This document shows, piece after piece, positions 1 to 6,120 of a stretch of 9,504 nucleotides of DNA (the first letter of the stretch is position 1; every line of letters starts with the position of its first letter). The stretch is from assembly GCA_016194625.1 (NCBI GenBank), contig JACQBB010000210.1, forward strand, positions 1 to 9,504, written 5' to 3'. Both the position numbers and the translations under genes were made by a program. The notes under the pieces are model-generated. The model had not been told where the DNA came from and did no database searches. It was given only the letters and a program-made list of their open reading frames with translations. This DNA comes from Elusimicrobiota bacterium (GTDB lineage Bacteria; Elusimicrobiota; Elusimicrobia; UBA1565; UBA9628).

Positions 1-1152
1 CTCGATCGTCTGGACGGAGACCGACAGGACGTGCGGCAGGTCGCGCACGATCGCGTCCCACGAGGCGCCGCCGTCGGCCGAGCGGTACACCTGGCCGCCG
101 GTGGTGCCGAAGTAGACGCCGCAGGGGTCCATCGCGTCCACCGCCATCGCGTCGCGCAGCACGTTGACGTAGCAGTGCTCCTGCGGCAGGCCCTTCGTCA
201 TCGGCTCCCAGCGGAGGCCGCCGTCCCGGGTGCGGTACACGCGCAGCTTGCCCTCCGGGGGGATGCGCCCCTTCTCCGGGTCGATCGGGATGACGAAGAC
301 GGTGTCGGGGTCGTTGGAGTCGATGGCGATCGGGAAGCCGAAGTCGTTGGGCAGGCCCTTGTGGATGTCCTTCCACAGGCCGCCGCCGTCCTCGCTCTTG
401 AGCACGCCGCCGTGCAGCTGCATGTAGAGCACCTCGGGCTTCTTGGGGTGCTGGGCGATGCGGTGGACGCAGTAGCCGACCTCGGCGTTCTTGTCCGGGA
501 TGTATTCGGAGTGGAGGCCCTTGTTCATCGGCCGCCACGAGGCGCCGGAGTCGTCGGAGCGGAACACGCCCGCCGCGGAGATGGCGACGAACATGCGGCC
601 GGGGACCTTCTTGTCCAGCAGGATGGTGTGCAGGCACAGTCCGCCGGCGCCCGGCGCCCACTTCGGGGCGGTGGCGTGCGTGCGCAGCGCGGGCAGCTCC
701 TTCCAGGTGCGGCCGCCGTCGGTGGTCTTGAAGAGGGCCGCGTCCTCGACGCCGGCGTAGCAGGCGTCCGGGTCCTTGAGGTCGGGCTCCAGGTGCCACA
801 CGCGCTTGAACTCCCACGGGCGGAGCGTGCCGTCGTAGAACAGGTGCGAGCCGACCTTGCCCTCGTAGACGAACTTGTTGCTCTCGCCGCGGGGCATGCC
901 GTTCTGGACCGTCGGGCCGCCGCCCGGCGTCTCCCAGGTCTTGCCGCCGTCGGAGGAGCGCTGGATCACCTGGCCGAACCAGCCGCTCGTCTGCGACGCG
1001 TAGATCCGGTCCGGGTCGGCGGGGGAGCCCGCCATGTGGTAGACCTCCCAGCCGGAGAACAGCGGCCCGTCCACCTTCCAGGAGCCGCGCGTGCCGTCCG
1101 ACGTCAGGATGAACGCGCCCTTCTTCGTGCCGACGAGGACTCGGATCTTCAT
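1..1152 (-). CDS. BNR/Asp-box repeat beta-propeller protein (sialidase/VPS10-like fold), partial at its 3' end
   Basis: An uninterrupted minus-strand frame starts with ATG at 1152 and runs off the window edge without a stop, giving 384 residues. The protein begins [20 protein letters not shown], then a [11 protein letters not shown] stretch. This is the usual opening of a widespread, uncharacterised bacterial family annotated as exo-alpha-sialidase or WD40/YVTN/BNR-like. Six Asp boxes (S/T-x-D-x-G-x-x-W) are visible near residues 66-73, 143-150, 199-206, 253-260, 308-315 and 358-365, one per propeller blade. There is no signal peptide, so it is probably cytosolic. I see no convincing sialidase catalytic set, and the sialidase label should be read as a fold call only. 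The family usually ends shortly after the PHVLSV-like segment seen at 373-378, so only a few residues are probably missing. It is divergent from the gene at 1336. Confident in fold; function unknown. Confidence 0.88.
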   Translation of the reverse strand, partial: MKIRVLVGTKKGAFILTSDGTRGSWKVDGPLFSGWEVYHMAGSPADPDRIYASQTSGWFGQVIQRSSDGGKTWETPGGGPTVQNGMPRGESNKFVYEGKVGSHLFYDGTLRPWEFKRVWHLEPDLKDPDACYAGVEDAALFKTTDGGRTWKELPALRTHATAPKWAPGAGGLCLHTILLDKKVPGRMFVAISAAGVFRSDDSGASWRPMNKGLHSEYIPDKNAEVGYCVHRIAQHPKKPEVLYMQLHGGVLKSEDGGGLWKDIHKGLPNDFGFPIAIDSNDPDTVFVIPIDPEKGRIPPEGKLRVYRTRDGGLRWEPMTKGLPQEHCYVNVLRDAMAVDAMDPCGVYFGTTGGQVYRSADGGASWDAIVRDLPHVLSVSVQTIE

Positions 1153-1190
1153 GGTCAGGTACAAATACCTATCCCGGCGCGCGCTGTCAA
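1153..1190 (-). promoter_or_regulatory. Promoter and candidate operator of the BNR-repeat gene
   Basis: Reading the minus strand, a perfect TTGACA lies at 1190-1185. After a 17-nt spacer comes the weak -10 TATTTG at 1167-1162, ending 9 nt before the ATG at 1152. A perfect inverted repeat, AGGTA-CAAA-TACCT (1157-1170), overlaps this -10 and the expected transcription start. No Shine-Dalgarno sequence is present between it and the ATG, so the transcript would be leaderless or nearly so. The -35 is convincing; the -10 matches only three of six consensus bases. The operator role is inferred from position and symmetry. Confidence 0.5.
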
Positions 1191-1300
1191 TGGAATCGTG
1201 GCGCTTCCGTTGCGAGCGCAGCCCGCCGTTCTTAACGCAGGGTCAGGTCCGCGCCGAGGGCGGGCGGCGCCGTCCTTTACCGTGAAATTACCGTCCGGAC

Positions 1301-1335
1301 ACGCGGAATCAACGCGGAGAGAGTAGACTCTCGCC
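1301..1335 (+). promoter_or_regulatory. Candidate promoter of the 1336 gene with direct and inverted repeats
   Basis: A TAGACT -10 box at 1324-1329 ends 6 nt before the ATG at 1336, so transcription would start at about the start codon. No -35 consensus is seen at the proper distance. Instead, two copies of ACGCGGA (1301-1307 and 1312-1318) are spaced by 11 bp, one helical turn, across the -35 zone. GAGAGT-AG-ACTCTC (1319-1332) is a perfect inverted repeat over the -10 itself, extended by GG/CC pairs to 1316-1335 with one mismatch. Regulator binding here is inferred. Confidence 0.42.
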
Positions 1336-1899
1336 ATGGAAATGGCGACGATGAGCAAGGTGCTGGGGCGGTTCCTCTTCGCGCTGTTCGCCGGGCTGGT
1401 CCCGGCGACGCAGCCGTTCCACGCGCCGCGTGACCGCGCGGCGGTCGTCCTGCCGTCGGGCGTCTACCGGCTGGCGAGCGGGGGGCCGAACCAGGCGGGA
1501 GGGGACGCCGTCACCATCGAGCGCGGGGGGAACGGCGGCTACCGCGTGGTCTGCGCCTTCTGGAACGAGCGGCCCGTGGATTTCGACGCCGAGTTGTTCG
1601 CGGCGGGCAAGGACCGCGAAGGCGCGACGGCGTACTTCCTCGACCTGCGTCCGCGCGCGCCGCATCCCGAGAAGCGCGGCCTGCCGGCCGGAGCGACGCA
1701 TCTGGCCGTGCGCGTGAGCTGGCGCGAGACGCGCGACGGCGTGCGGCTCGACTTCGAGCCGGCGGACAAGGCCTGGCTGGACGAGCGCAAGCCGTCGCTG
1801 GAGATGACGACGCCCGGACTGCGCGAGCTCCTGCGGCAGGCGCTGGCCGCCGGGGCGTTCGGCGAGCCCATCCAGCTGCGCCGGACGCGGGGCCCTTGA
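1336..1899 (+). CDS. Exported protein of unknown function
   Basis: The frame encodes 187 residues. The N-terminus has a basic stretch (K8, R12) followed by a hydrophobic core around residues 10-25 (GRFLFALFAGLVPA), which reads as a Sec signal peptide with likely cleavage after the PATQPFHA region. No lipobox cysteine is present. The mature part looks like a mixed beta domain: a V-L-P-S-G-V-Y-R-L strand near 38-46, a G-G-Y-R-V-V-C strand near 67-73, then S-W-R-E near 128-131. A C-terminal helix spans about 160-174. I do not recognise the family. The ATG at 1336 was chosen because a TAGACT box ends 6 nt upstream; in-frame ATGs at 1342 and 1351 are alternatives and would trim the signal peptide. 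It is transcribed away from the BNR gene and separated from the S1 gene by 51 bp. Confidence 0.72.
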   Translation: MEMATMSKVLGRFLFALFAGLVPATQPFHAPRDRAAVVLPSGVYRLASGGPNQAGGDAVTIERGGNGGYRVVCAFWNERPVDFDAELFAAGKDREGATAYFLDLRPRAPHPEKRGLPAGATHLAVRVSWRETRDGVRLDFEPADKAWLDERKPSLEMTTPGLRELLRQALAAGAFGEPIQLRRTRGP

Positions 1900-1921
1900 C
1901 CGGCGCGCTCCGCGGAGCCGG
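1900..1921 (+). terminator. GC-rich hairpin after the 1336 gene (weak terminator candidate)
   Basis: Immediately after the TGA stop, CCGGC (1900-1904) can pair with GCCGG (1917-1921). CGC (1906-1908) can pair with GCG (1912-1914) around a TCC loop. No T-tract follows, so it is not a classic intrinsic terminator. It could still pause polymerase or protect the mRNA 3' end. Confidence 0.28.
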
Positions 1922-1935
1922 CCCCGTCGGCGGTT

Positions 1936-1950
1936 TGCTAAAGTAGCGGC
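1936..1950 (+). promoter_or_regulatory. Extended -10 promoter of the S1-domain gene
   Basis: TGC-TAAAGT (1936-1944) fits an extended -10 element (TGnTANNNT). It ends 6 nt before the ATG at 1951, the same spacing as at 1336 and 6121. No Shine-Dalgarno sequence lies in the six intervening bases (agcggc), so a leaderless transcript is inferred. Confidence 0.5.
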
Positions 1951-3129
1951 ATGACCGACCACGACGACGCGACCCACGAAGATGATTTCTCCCGGCTGCT
2001 CGACGGCGCGCTGGCGGCCGCCGAGAAGACCTACGCGACCGGCGACCGCGTGAAGGCGGAGATCCTGGCGCTGGGCGGCGAGGACGCGATCGTCGCGCTG
2101 GGGCCCGGCAAGGAGGGCGTCGTGGCTTCCCGCGAGCTGGCCGGGCGCGCGGCGGGCGAGACGGTGGACCTGTTCGTGACCTCGGTGCGGCCGTCCGAGA
2201 TCCGCCTCTCCGTCCATCCGACCGACAAGAACATCGCGCAGGACCTGAAGGAAGCCTACGAGACGCGGCGTCCCGTCGAGGGCCGCGTCGCCGAGGTCTG
2301 CAAGGGCGGCGTGCGCGTGAGCGTGCGCGGCAAGAGCGCGTTCTGCCCGATCTCCCAGCTCGACCTCAAGCGCGTGGAGACCGGCGCGGAGTTCGTCGGC
2401 AAGACCTTCGCGTTCCGCATCACGGAGTGGGGCGAGGACGGGCGCAGCGTGGTGCTCTCGCGCCGCAAGCTGCTGGAAGAGGACCAGGCGCGCGCCGTCG
2501 AAGAGTTCTTCGCGAAGAACCCCGAGGGGTCCGTCGTGGGAGGGACCGTGACGCGCCTGGAGAAGTTCGGCGCGTTCGTCGAGCTGCTCCCGGGCGTGGA
2601 AGGCCTCGCCCATATCTCCGAGCTGGCGTGGTCGCGCGTGGAGTCGCCGTCGGACCTGCTGGCCGTCGGCCAGGCCGTCGCCGCGAAGATCCTCAAGCGC
2701 GAGACCGTCGAGGGCCGGCTCAAGATCTCCCTGTCGCTCAAGCAGGCGACCGAGAAGCCCGCCGCCGCGCCCGCCGTTCCCGTCGCGGACCCGTGGGCCA
2801 AGTACGCCGCCGGCCAGACGCTGGAGGGCAAGGTCACGCGCAAGGAGCCGTACGGCCTGTTCGTGCAGCTGGAGCCCGGCGTCGTCGGCCTGCTGCACCA
2901 GTCGAAGGTCATGGACCGCTCCGACTTCGACTTCGCGCGCGCCAAGGTCGGCGACCTGGTGACCGTGGAGGTCGGCGAGGTGAAGCTGTCCGAGCGCCGC
3001 ATCTCATTGCAGCTGCCGCGCGACCGCGACGCCGAGGAATGGCGCAGCCGCCAGCAGGAGGCCGAGGCGCCGTCCGGCGACCTGGCCGAGAGGCTGAAGG
3101 CCGCGCTGGCCAAGAAGCGCGGCGCCTGA
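1951..3129 (+). CDS. S1 RNA-binding protein with four S1 domains (ribosomal protein S1-like)
   Basis: The frame encodes 392 residues with four OB-fold S1 repeats near 30-88, 105-172, 193-264 and 287-355. Domains 3 and 4 carry the best consensus: a KFGAFVEL/YGLFVQL strand pair, G-V-E-G-L-x-H-I-S-E-L or G-V-V-G-L-L-H-Q-S, and closing I-S-L-S-L-K or I-S-L-Q-L. Domain 2 has G-K-S-A-F-C-P-I-S-Q-L, as in the N-terminal half of bacterial S1-family proteins. Domain 1 is degenerate and resembles the first domain of RpsA-like proteins. E. coli S1 has six domains and about 557 residues, so this is a shorter relative. It may be the organism's S1 or an accessory RNA-binding paralogue; the sequence alone cannot say, so no symbol is given. 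The tail (about 360-392) is charged and ends K-K-R-G-A. The small membrane gene at 3156 follows after 26 bp in the same unit. Confidence 0.9.
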   Translation: MTDHDDATHEDDFSRLLDGALAAAEKTYATGDRVKAEILALGGEDAIVALGPGKEGVVASRELAGRAAGETVDLFVTSVRPSEIRLSVHPTDKNIAQDLKEAYETRRPVEGRVAEVCKGGVRVSVRGKSAFCPISQLDLKRVETGAEFVGKTFAFRITEWGEDGRSVVLSRRKLLEEDQARAVEEFFAKNPEGSVVGGTVTRLEKFGAFVELLPGVEGLAHISELAWSRVESPSDLLAVGQAVAAKILKRETVEGRLKISLSLKQATEKPAAAPAVPVADPWAKYAAGQTLEGKVTRKEPYGLFVQLEPGVVGLLHQSKVMDRSDFDFARAKVGDLVTVEVGEVKLSERRISLQLPRDRDAEEWRSRQQEAEAPSGDLAERLKAALAKKRGA

Positions 3130-3143
3130 GCGCCGCGCGGCCC

Positions 3144-3148
3144 GGAGG
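3144..3148 (+). promoter_or_regulatory. Shine-Dalgarno sequence for the 3156 gene
   Basis: GGAGG lies 7 nt upstream of ATG 3156. It is worth listing because it is the one clear Shine-Dalgarno in the window. It sits at an operon-internal gene, in contrast to the first-in-unit genes, which start next to a -10 box. Confidence 0.72.
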
Positions 3149-3155
3149 GGTGCCC

Positions 3156-3488
3156 ATGCAGTTCCTGCTCAAGGTTGTCGTGTCGGCGCTGGTGATCGCC
3201 GTCAGCTCGGAGCTGGCCAAGCGCTCGGCCGTGTACGGGGCCGTCGTCGCGTCCCTCCCGCTGACCTCCCTGCTCGCGCTCGCGTGGCTGTACGGCGAGA
3301 CGCGCGACGCCGGGGCGGCCGCGGCGTTCTCCGCCTCCATCTTCTGGGCCGTCCTGGCCTCCCTGCCGATGTTCCTGGCGCTCTCCTGGCTGCTCCGCAA
3401 GGGCGTCGGCTTCGTCCCCGCGCTGGGGGCGGCGTGCGTCGTGGCCGGGCTCGGGTACGCCGGCTACCTCGCCGCGACGCGTCCTTAG
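3156..3488 (+). CDS. DUF3147 family small integral membrane protein
   Basis: The frame encodes 110 residues, the usual size for DUF3147. Four hydrophobic segments are visible at about 3-20, 24-46, 55-80 and 85-107. The motif S-E-L-A-K-R-S (18-24), followed by a G-A-V-V-A-S-L-P-L-T-S-L-L-A stretch and W-L-Y-G-E-T, is characteristic of this inner-membrane family. An L-L-R-K-G-V-G-F turn before the last helix is also typical. The family function is unknown; I do not assign a transport activity. The start is fixed by GGAGG at 7-nt spacing. It lies 26 bp after the S1 gene with no intervening promoter that I can see, so co-transcription is likely, and a hairpin plus T-tract follows its stop. Confidence 0.86.
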   Translation: MQFLLKVVVSALVIAVSSELAKRSAVYGAVVASLPLTSLLALAWLYGETRDAGAAAAFSASIFWAVLASLPMFLALSWLLRKGVGFVPALGAACVVAGLGYAGYLAATRP

Positions 3489-3492
3489 CGGC

Positions 3493-3517
3493 GCTCCCCG
3501 CCGGCGGAGGGCTTTTT
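3493..3517 (+). terminator. Intrinsic terminator after the S1/DUF3147 unit
   Basis: GCTCCCCG (3493-3500) pairs with CGGAGGGC (3505-3512) around a CCGG loop, with one G-U pair and one mismatch. TTTTT (3513-3517) follows directly. It begins 4 nt after the DUF3147 stop and separates that unit from the caspase cluster, whose -10 box begins 12 nt downstream. Confidence 0.68.
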
Positions 3518-3528
3518 CGTTCCATCCG

Positions 3529-3539
3529 TATAAGACGCC
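3529..3539 (+). promoter_or_regulatory. Promoter of the caspase-lipoprotein cluster
   Basis: TATAAG (3529-3534) matches five of six bases of the -10 consensus and ends 5 nt before the ATG at 3540. The region 17 nt upstream is GC-rich terminator sequence with no -35 match. No Shine-Dalgarno is present, so a leaderless message for the first caspase gene is inferred. Confidence 0.52.
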
Positions 3540-4820
3540 ATGAGTCCGTCGCGTCCGTCGGCCTGGGCGTGTCGCGCCGCGTCGTTCGCGGCGCTGGCGG
3601 GCGCGGCCGCGCTGTCCGGCTGCTTCTTCGCCGTGCTCGGCCGCAGCACCCCGGTCTGGGAGGCGGCGGTGAAGGGCGACGACCAGGCCGTGCGCGAGCT
3701 CATCGAGGCCGGCGCCGACCCCAGCCCCGCGGGCTGCACCTCCGAGCCGTACGGCTGGAGCTGCCATCATCCCCTGATCGGCGCGGCCCAGAACGGGCAT
3801 CTCTCGACCGTGAAGCTCCTGCTCCAGGCCGGCGCCACGCCGTACGACGTGGACGACGAGAGCAAGACCGCGCGCGAGCGCGCCGAGGAGCGCGGCTACG
3901 TCGACATCGCCCGCGTCCTGCAGCAGGCCGAGGAGCTGGGCAAGGCGCAGGAGGAGGGCGCCGCCGGCGTCACGCCCGACGAGGTCGCCCGGATCGTCCA
4001 GGCCGCGCTGGACGAGGCCGAGAGGCCGAAAGTCCGGTCCTTCTCGTCCGACGCGGACGCGCCGGTCTACCGCCGGCCCGAGGACCCGGACGCCGCGGCC
4101 ATCGTGCTGGGCGTGGAGGATTACGCCGACCTGCCCGCGGCGTCCTTCGCGCGGCGGGACGCGGTCGCGGTGCGCGACCATCTGCTCGCGCTCGGCGTGC
4201 CCAAGCGGAACATGGTCTTCGCGGCCGACCGCGAGGTCACGAAGACCTCCATCATGAAGTACGTGGACGCGTGGCTGCCCAAGCGCGTCTCCGAGCGCTC
4301 GACGGTGTACTTCTACTTCTCCGGCCACGGCGCGCCGGACTTCCGCACCGGCCGCGCGTTCCTGGTCCCGTCGGACGGCGACCCGAAATACCTGCGCGTC
4401 ACCGGCTACCCGCTCGGCGAGCTGTACGAGAAGCTGGCCCGCCTGCGGGCCAAGCGCGTCGTCGTGGCGCTGGACTCGTGCTTCTCGGGCGCGGGCGGAC
4501 GCTCGGTGCTGGCCAAGGGCACGCGACCGCTCGTGACCACGGTGGACCTGGGCCTGACCGCCGACCCGCGCCTGGCGACGCTGAGCGCGTCGGGCCCCGA
4601 CCAGATCTCGGGCGTGATCGACGAGCAGGGCCACGGCGCGTTCACCTACTACCTGCTCAAGGGCCTGAACGGCGCGGCGGCGCGCGACGGCGCGGTCACG
4701 CTGCGGTCGCTCCACGAGTACCTGGTCCCGCGCGTCGAGGACGCCGCGCGGCGCGAGAACCGCGCGCAGACGCCCCAGCTCGTCCCCGCGGGAGGCGGGG
4801 CGCCCCTGATGCTCCGATGA
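3540..4820 (+). CDS. Ankyrin-repeat, caspase-fold (peptidase C14) lipoprotein, paralogue 1
   Basis: The frame encodes 426 residues. A lipoprotein signal peptide (Arg near 5 and 12, Ala-rich core, lipobox L-S-G-C) predicts lipidation at Cys28. Phe at +2 does not match the E. coli inner-membrane retention signal (Asp), so an outer-membrane location is plausible. About three ankyrin-type helical repeats follow (about 37-131; e.g. A-V-R-E-L-I-E-A-G-A-D and V-K-L-L-L-Q-A-G-A). The first two are separated by a loop with Cys66 and Cys75, a possible disulphide. A short helical linker (about 145-160) leads to a caspase p20-like domain at about 185-405. Catalytic His263 (S-G-H-G-A-P-D) and Cys314 (D-S-C-F-S-G) are both present, so it should be an active cysteine peptidase. 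A C-terminal A-Q-T-P-Q-L motif is shared with the next two genes. Its stop overlaps the start of paralogue 2 (ATGA). Substrate and role are unknown. Confidence 0.92.
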   Translation: MSPSRPSAWACRAASFAALAGAAALSGCFFAVLGRSTPVWEAAVKGDDQAVRELIEAGADPSPAGCTSEPYGWSCHHPLIGAAQNGHLSTVKLLLQAGATPYDVDDESKTARERAEERGYVDIARVLQQAEELGKAQEEGAAGVTPDEVARIVQAALDEAERPKVRSFSSDADAPVYRRPEDPDAAAIVLGVEDYADLPAASFARRDAVAVRDHLLALGVPKRNMVFAADREVTKTSIMKYVDAWLPKRVSERSTVYFYFSGHGAPDFRTGRAFLVPSDGDPKYLRVTGYPLGELYEKLARLRAKRVVVALDSCFSGAGGRSVLAKGTRPLVTTVDLGLTADPRLATLSASGPDQISGVIDEQGHGAFTYYLLKGLNGAAARDGAVTLRSLHEYLVPRVEDAARRENRAQTPQLVPAGGGAPLMLR

Positions 4821-6088
4821 GAAAGACCGCGCTCCTCCTGCCGACGCTGGCGTTCCTCCTCTCCGGGTGCGGCGCGTTCATGCCGCCGATGCACAACGCC
4901 ATCGTGAAGAGCGACGCCGACGAGGTCCGGCGCCTGCTGGCGAGCGGCGTCGACGTCAACGAGCCTTTCTCCAACGGCTCCACGCCGCTGCATCTGGCCG
5001 CGGCGATGGGCGACCCCGAGGTCGTCCGCGTCCTGGTCGAGGCGGGCGCGGACCTGGAGACGCCGGGCTACGACGACCGCACGCCGTTCGAGCACGCCGT
5101 CGTGATGCGCAACCCCGAGATCGCGAAGTACCTGAAGGAGCAGGAGCAGAAGCGCGCCGCCGCCAAGGCCGCGGAGGCGGGGGCGCCGCCCGCGCCGGCC
5201 GCCGCTCCCGCTCCGGGGGGCGCCGTCAGCCGCGACGAGGTCTCGAGCATGGTCGCCGAGGCCATCGCCGCGCGCGTGAAAGCCAAGGAGGCGGCCGTCA
5301 TCCGTTCCGACGCGGACGTGCCCGTCTACAAGCTCCCGGAGCGTCCCGACGACTTCGCCGTCGTCGTCGGCGTCGAGAAGTACCAGGGACTGCCGGAGGC
5401 GACCTTCGCGCGCCGCGACGCCGAGGCGGTGCGCGACCACCTGCTCGCGCTCGGCTATCCGCAGCGCAACGTGGTCCTGCTGACCGACGCCCAGGCGACC
5501 AAGACGAACTGGGCGAAGTACCTGGACGCCTGGCTTCCGGAGAAGGTGACCGCGCGCTCGACCGTCTTCTTCTACTACTCCGGCCACGGCGCGCCCGACG
5601 CCGCGACGGGCCAGGCCTACCTGCTCCCCGTCGAGGGCGACCCGCAGTACCTGGAGGTCTCCGCGCTGCGCCTGGAGGACCTGTACGCGAAGCTCGGCGC
5701 GCTGAAGGCGGGCCGCGTGCTGGTCGCGGTGGACTCCTGCTTCTCCGGCGCGGGCGGGCGCTCGGTCCTGCCCAAGGGCGCGCGCCCGCTGGTCAGCCGC
5801 ATCGAGGTCGGCCGCCTCTCGACCTCCGAGCGCATCGTCACGCTCACCGCCTCGGCCGGCGACGAGGTCTCCGGGACCATCGACGCGCAGGGGCACGGCG
5901 CCTTCACTTATTATCTGCTCAAGGGTCTCAACGGCGCCGCGGCGGACGCCGACGGGGCGGTCACAGTCTCGGGTCTCCACCGCTACCTGAAGCCGAAGGT
6001 CGCCGACGCCGCGCGCGAGCAGAGCCGGGACCAGACGCCTGAGCTGGTGCCTGAGACGAGCGCTCTCGGCGGCTTCCGACTGCGGTAG
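4817..6088 (+). CDS. Ankyrin-repeat, caspase-fold (peptidase C14) lipoprotein, paralogue 2
   Basis: The frame encodes 423 residues. Starting at ATG 4817 gives a textbook lipoprotein signal (MRKTALLLPTLAFLLSGC) with lipidation at Cys18 and Gly at +2. The frame stays open far upstream, but that extension overlaps the previous gene and is rejected. Ankyrin repeats occupy about 23-110, including a near-consensus S-T-P-L-H-L-A-A-A-M-G-D-P-E-V-V segment (55-70). An Ala/Pro-rich linker (about 112-135) and a short helix (138-157) precede the caspase domain (about 179-404). Catalytic residues are His257 (S-G-H-G-A-P-D) and Cys308 (D-S-C-F-S-G-A-G-G-R-S). The His-Cys distance is 51 residues, identical in all three paralogues. 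The only cysteines are the lipobox and catalytic ones. The 4-bp ATGA overlap with paralogue 1 and the absence of a nearby -10 box suggest translational coupling. It is the closest relative of paralogue 1 in both architecture and sequence. Confidence 0.92.
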   Translation: MRKTALLLPTLAFLLSGCGAFMPPMHNAIVKSDADEVRRLLASGVDVNEPFSNGSTPLHLAAAMGDPEVVRVLVEAGADLETPGYDDRTPFEHAVVMRNPEIAKYLKEQEQKRAAAKAAEAGAPPAPAAAPAPGGAVSRDEVSSMVAEAIAARVKAKEAAVIRSDADVPVYKLPERPDDFAVVVGVEKYQGLPEATFARRDAEAVRDHLLALGYPQRNVVLLTDAQATKTNWAKYLDAWLPEKVTARSTVFFYYSGHGAPDAATGQAYLLPVEGDPQYLEVSALRLEDLYAKLGALKAGRVLVAVDSCFSGAGGRSVLPKGARPLVSRIEVGRLSTSERIVTLTASAGDEVSGTIDAQGHGAFTYYLLKGLNGAAADADGAVTVSGLHRYLKPKVADAAREQSRDQTPELVPETSALGGFRLR

Positions 6089-6108
6089 CGGCGCGGGGCT
6101 CCGTGACG

Positions 6109-6120
6109 TATAATCTGGGC
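6109..6120 (+). promoter_or_regulatory. Promoter of caspase paralogue 3
   Basis: A perfect TATAAT (6109-6114) ends 6 nt before the ATG at 6121. No -35 match is found at 16-18 nt. It lets the third caspase be expressed separately from the first two, although only 32 bp separate it from the preceding stop and read-through is also likely, since no terminator is seen. Confidence 0.62.

Noticed and set aside
31..1326. Long plus-strand ORF opposite the BNR-repeat gene
   Set aside because: Its product is Arg/Val/Ala-rich low-complexity shadow sequence. The minus strand in the same region encodes a recognisable Asp-box protein.
1309..4715. Very long minus-strand ORFs (529 and 819 codons) through the S1 and first caspase genes
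   Set aside because: They are shadow frames created by high GC at third codon positions. The products lack domains and the plus-strand S1, DUF3147 and caspase genes are unambiguous.
3284..4816. N-terminal extension of caspase paralogue 2 upstream of ATG 4817
   Set aside because: The open frame crosses the DUF3147 gene, a terminator and the whole of paralogue 1 in another frame. ATG 4817 gives a perfect lipoprotein signal and an ATGA overlap.
6103..6120. GTG at 6103 as the start of caspase paralogue 3
   Set aside because: It would make the TATAAT box coding and add MTYNLG before a lipoprotein signal that starts properly at ATG 6121.
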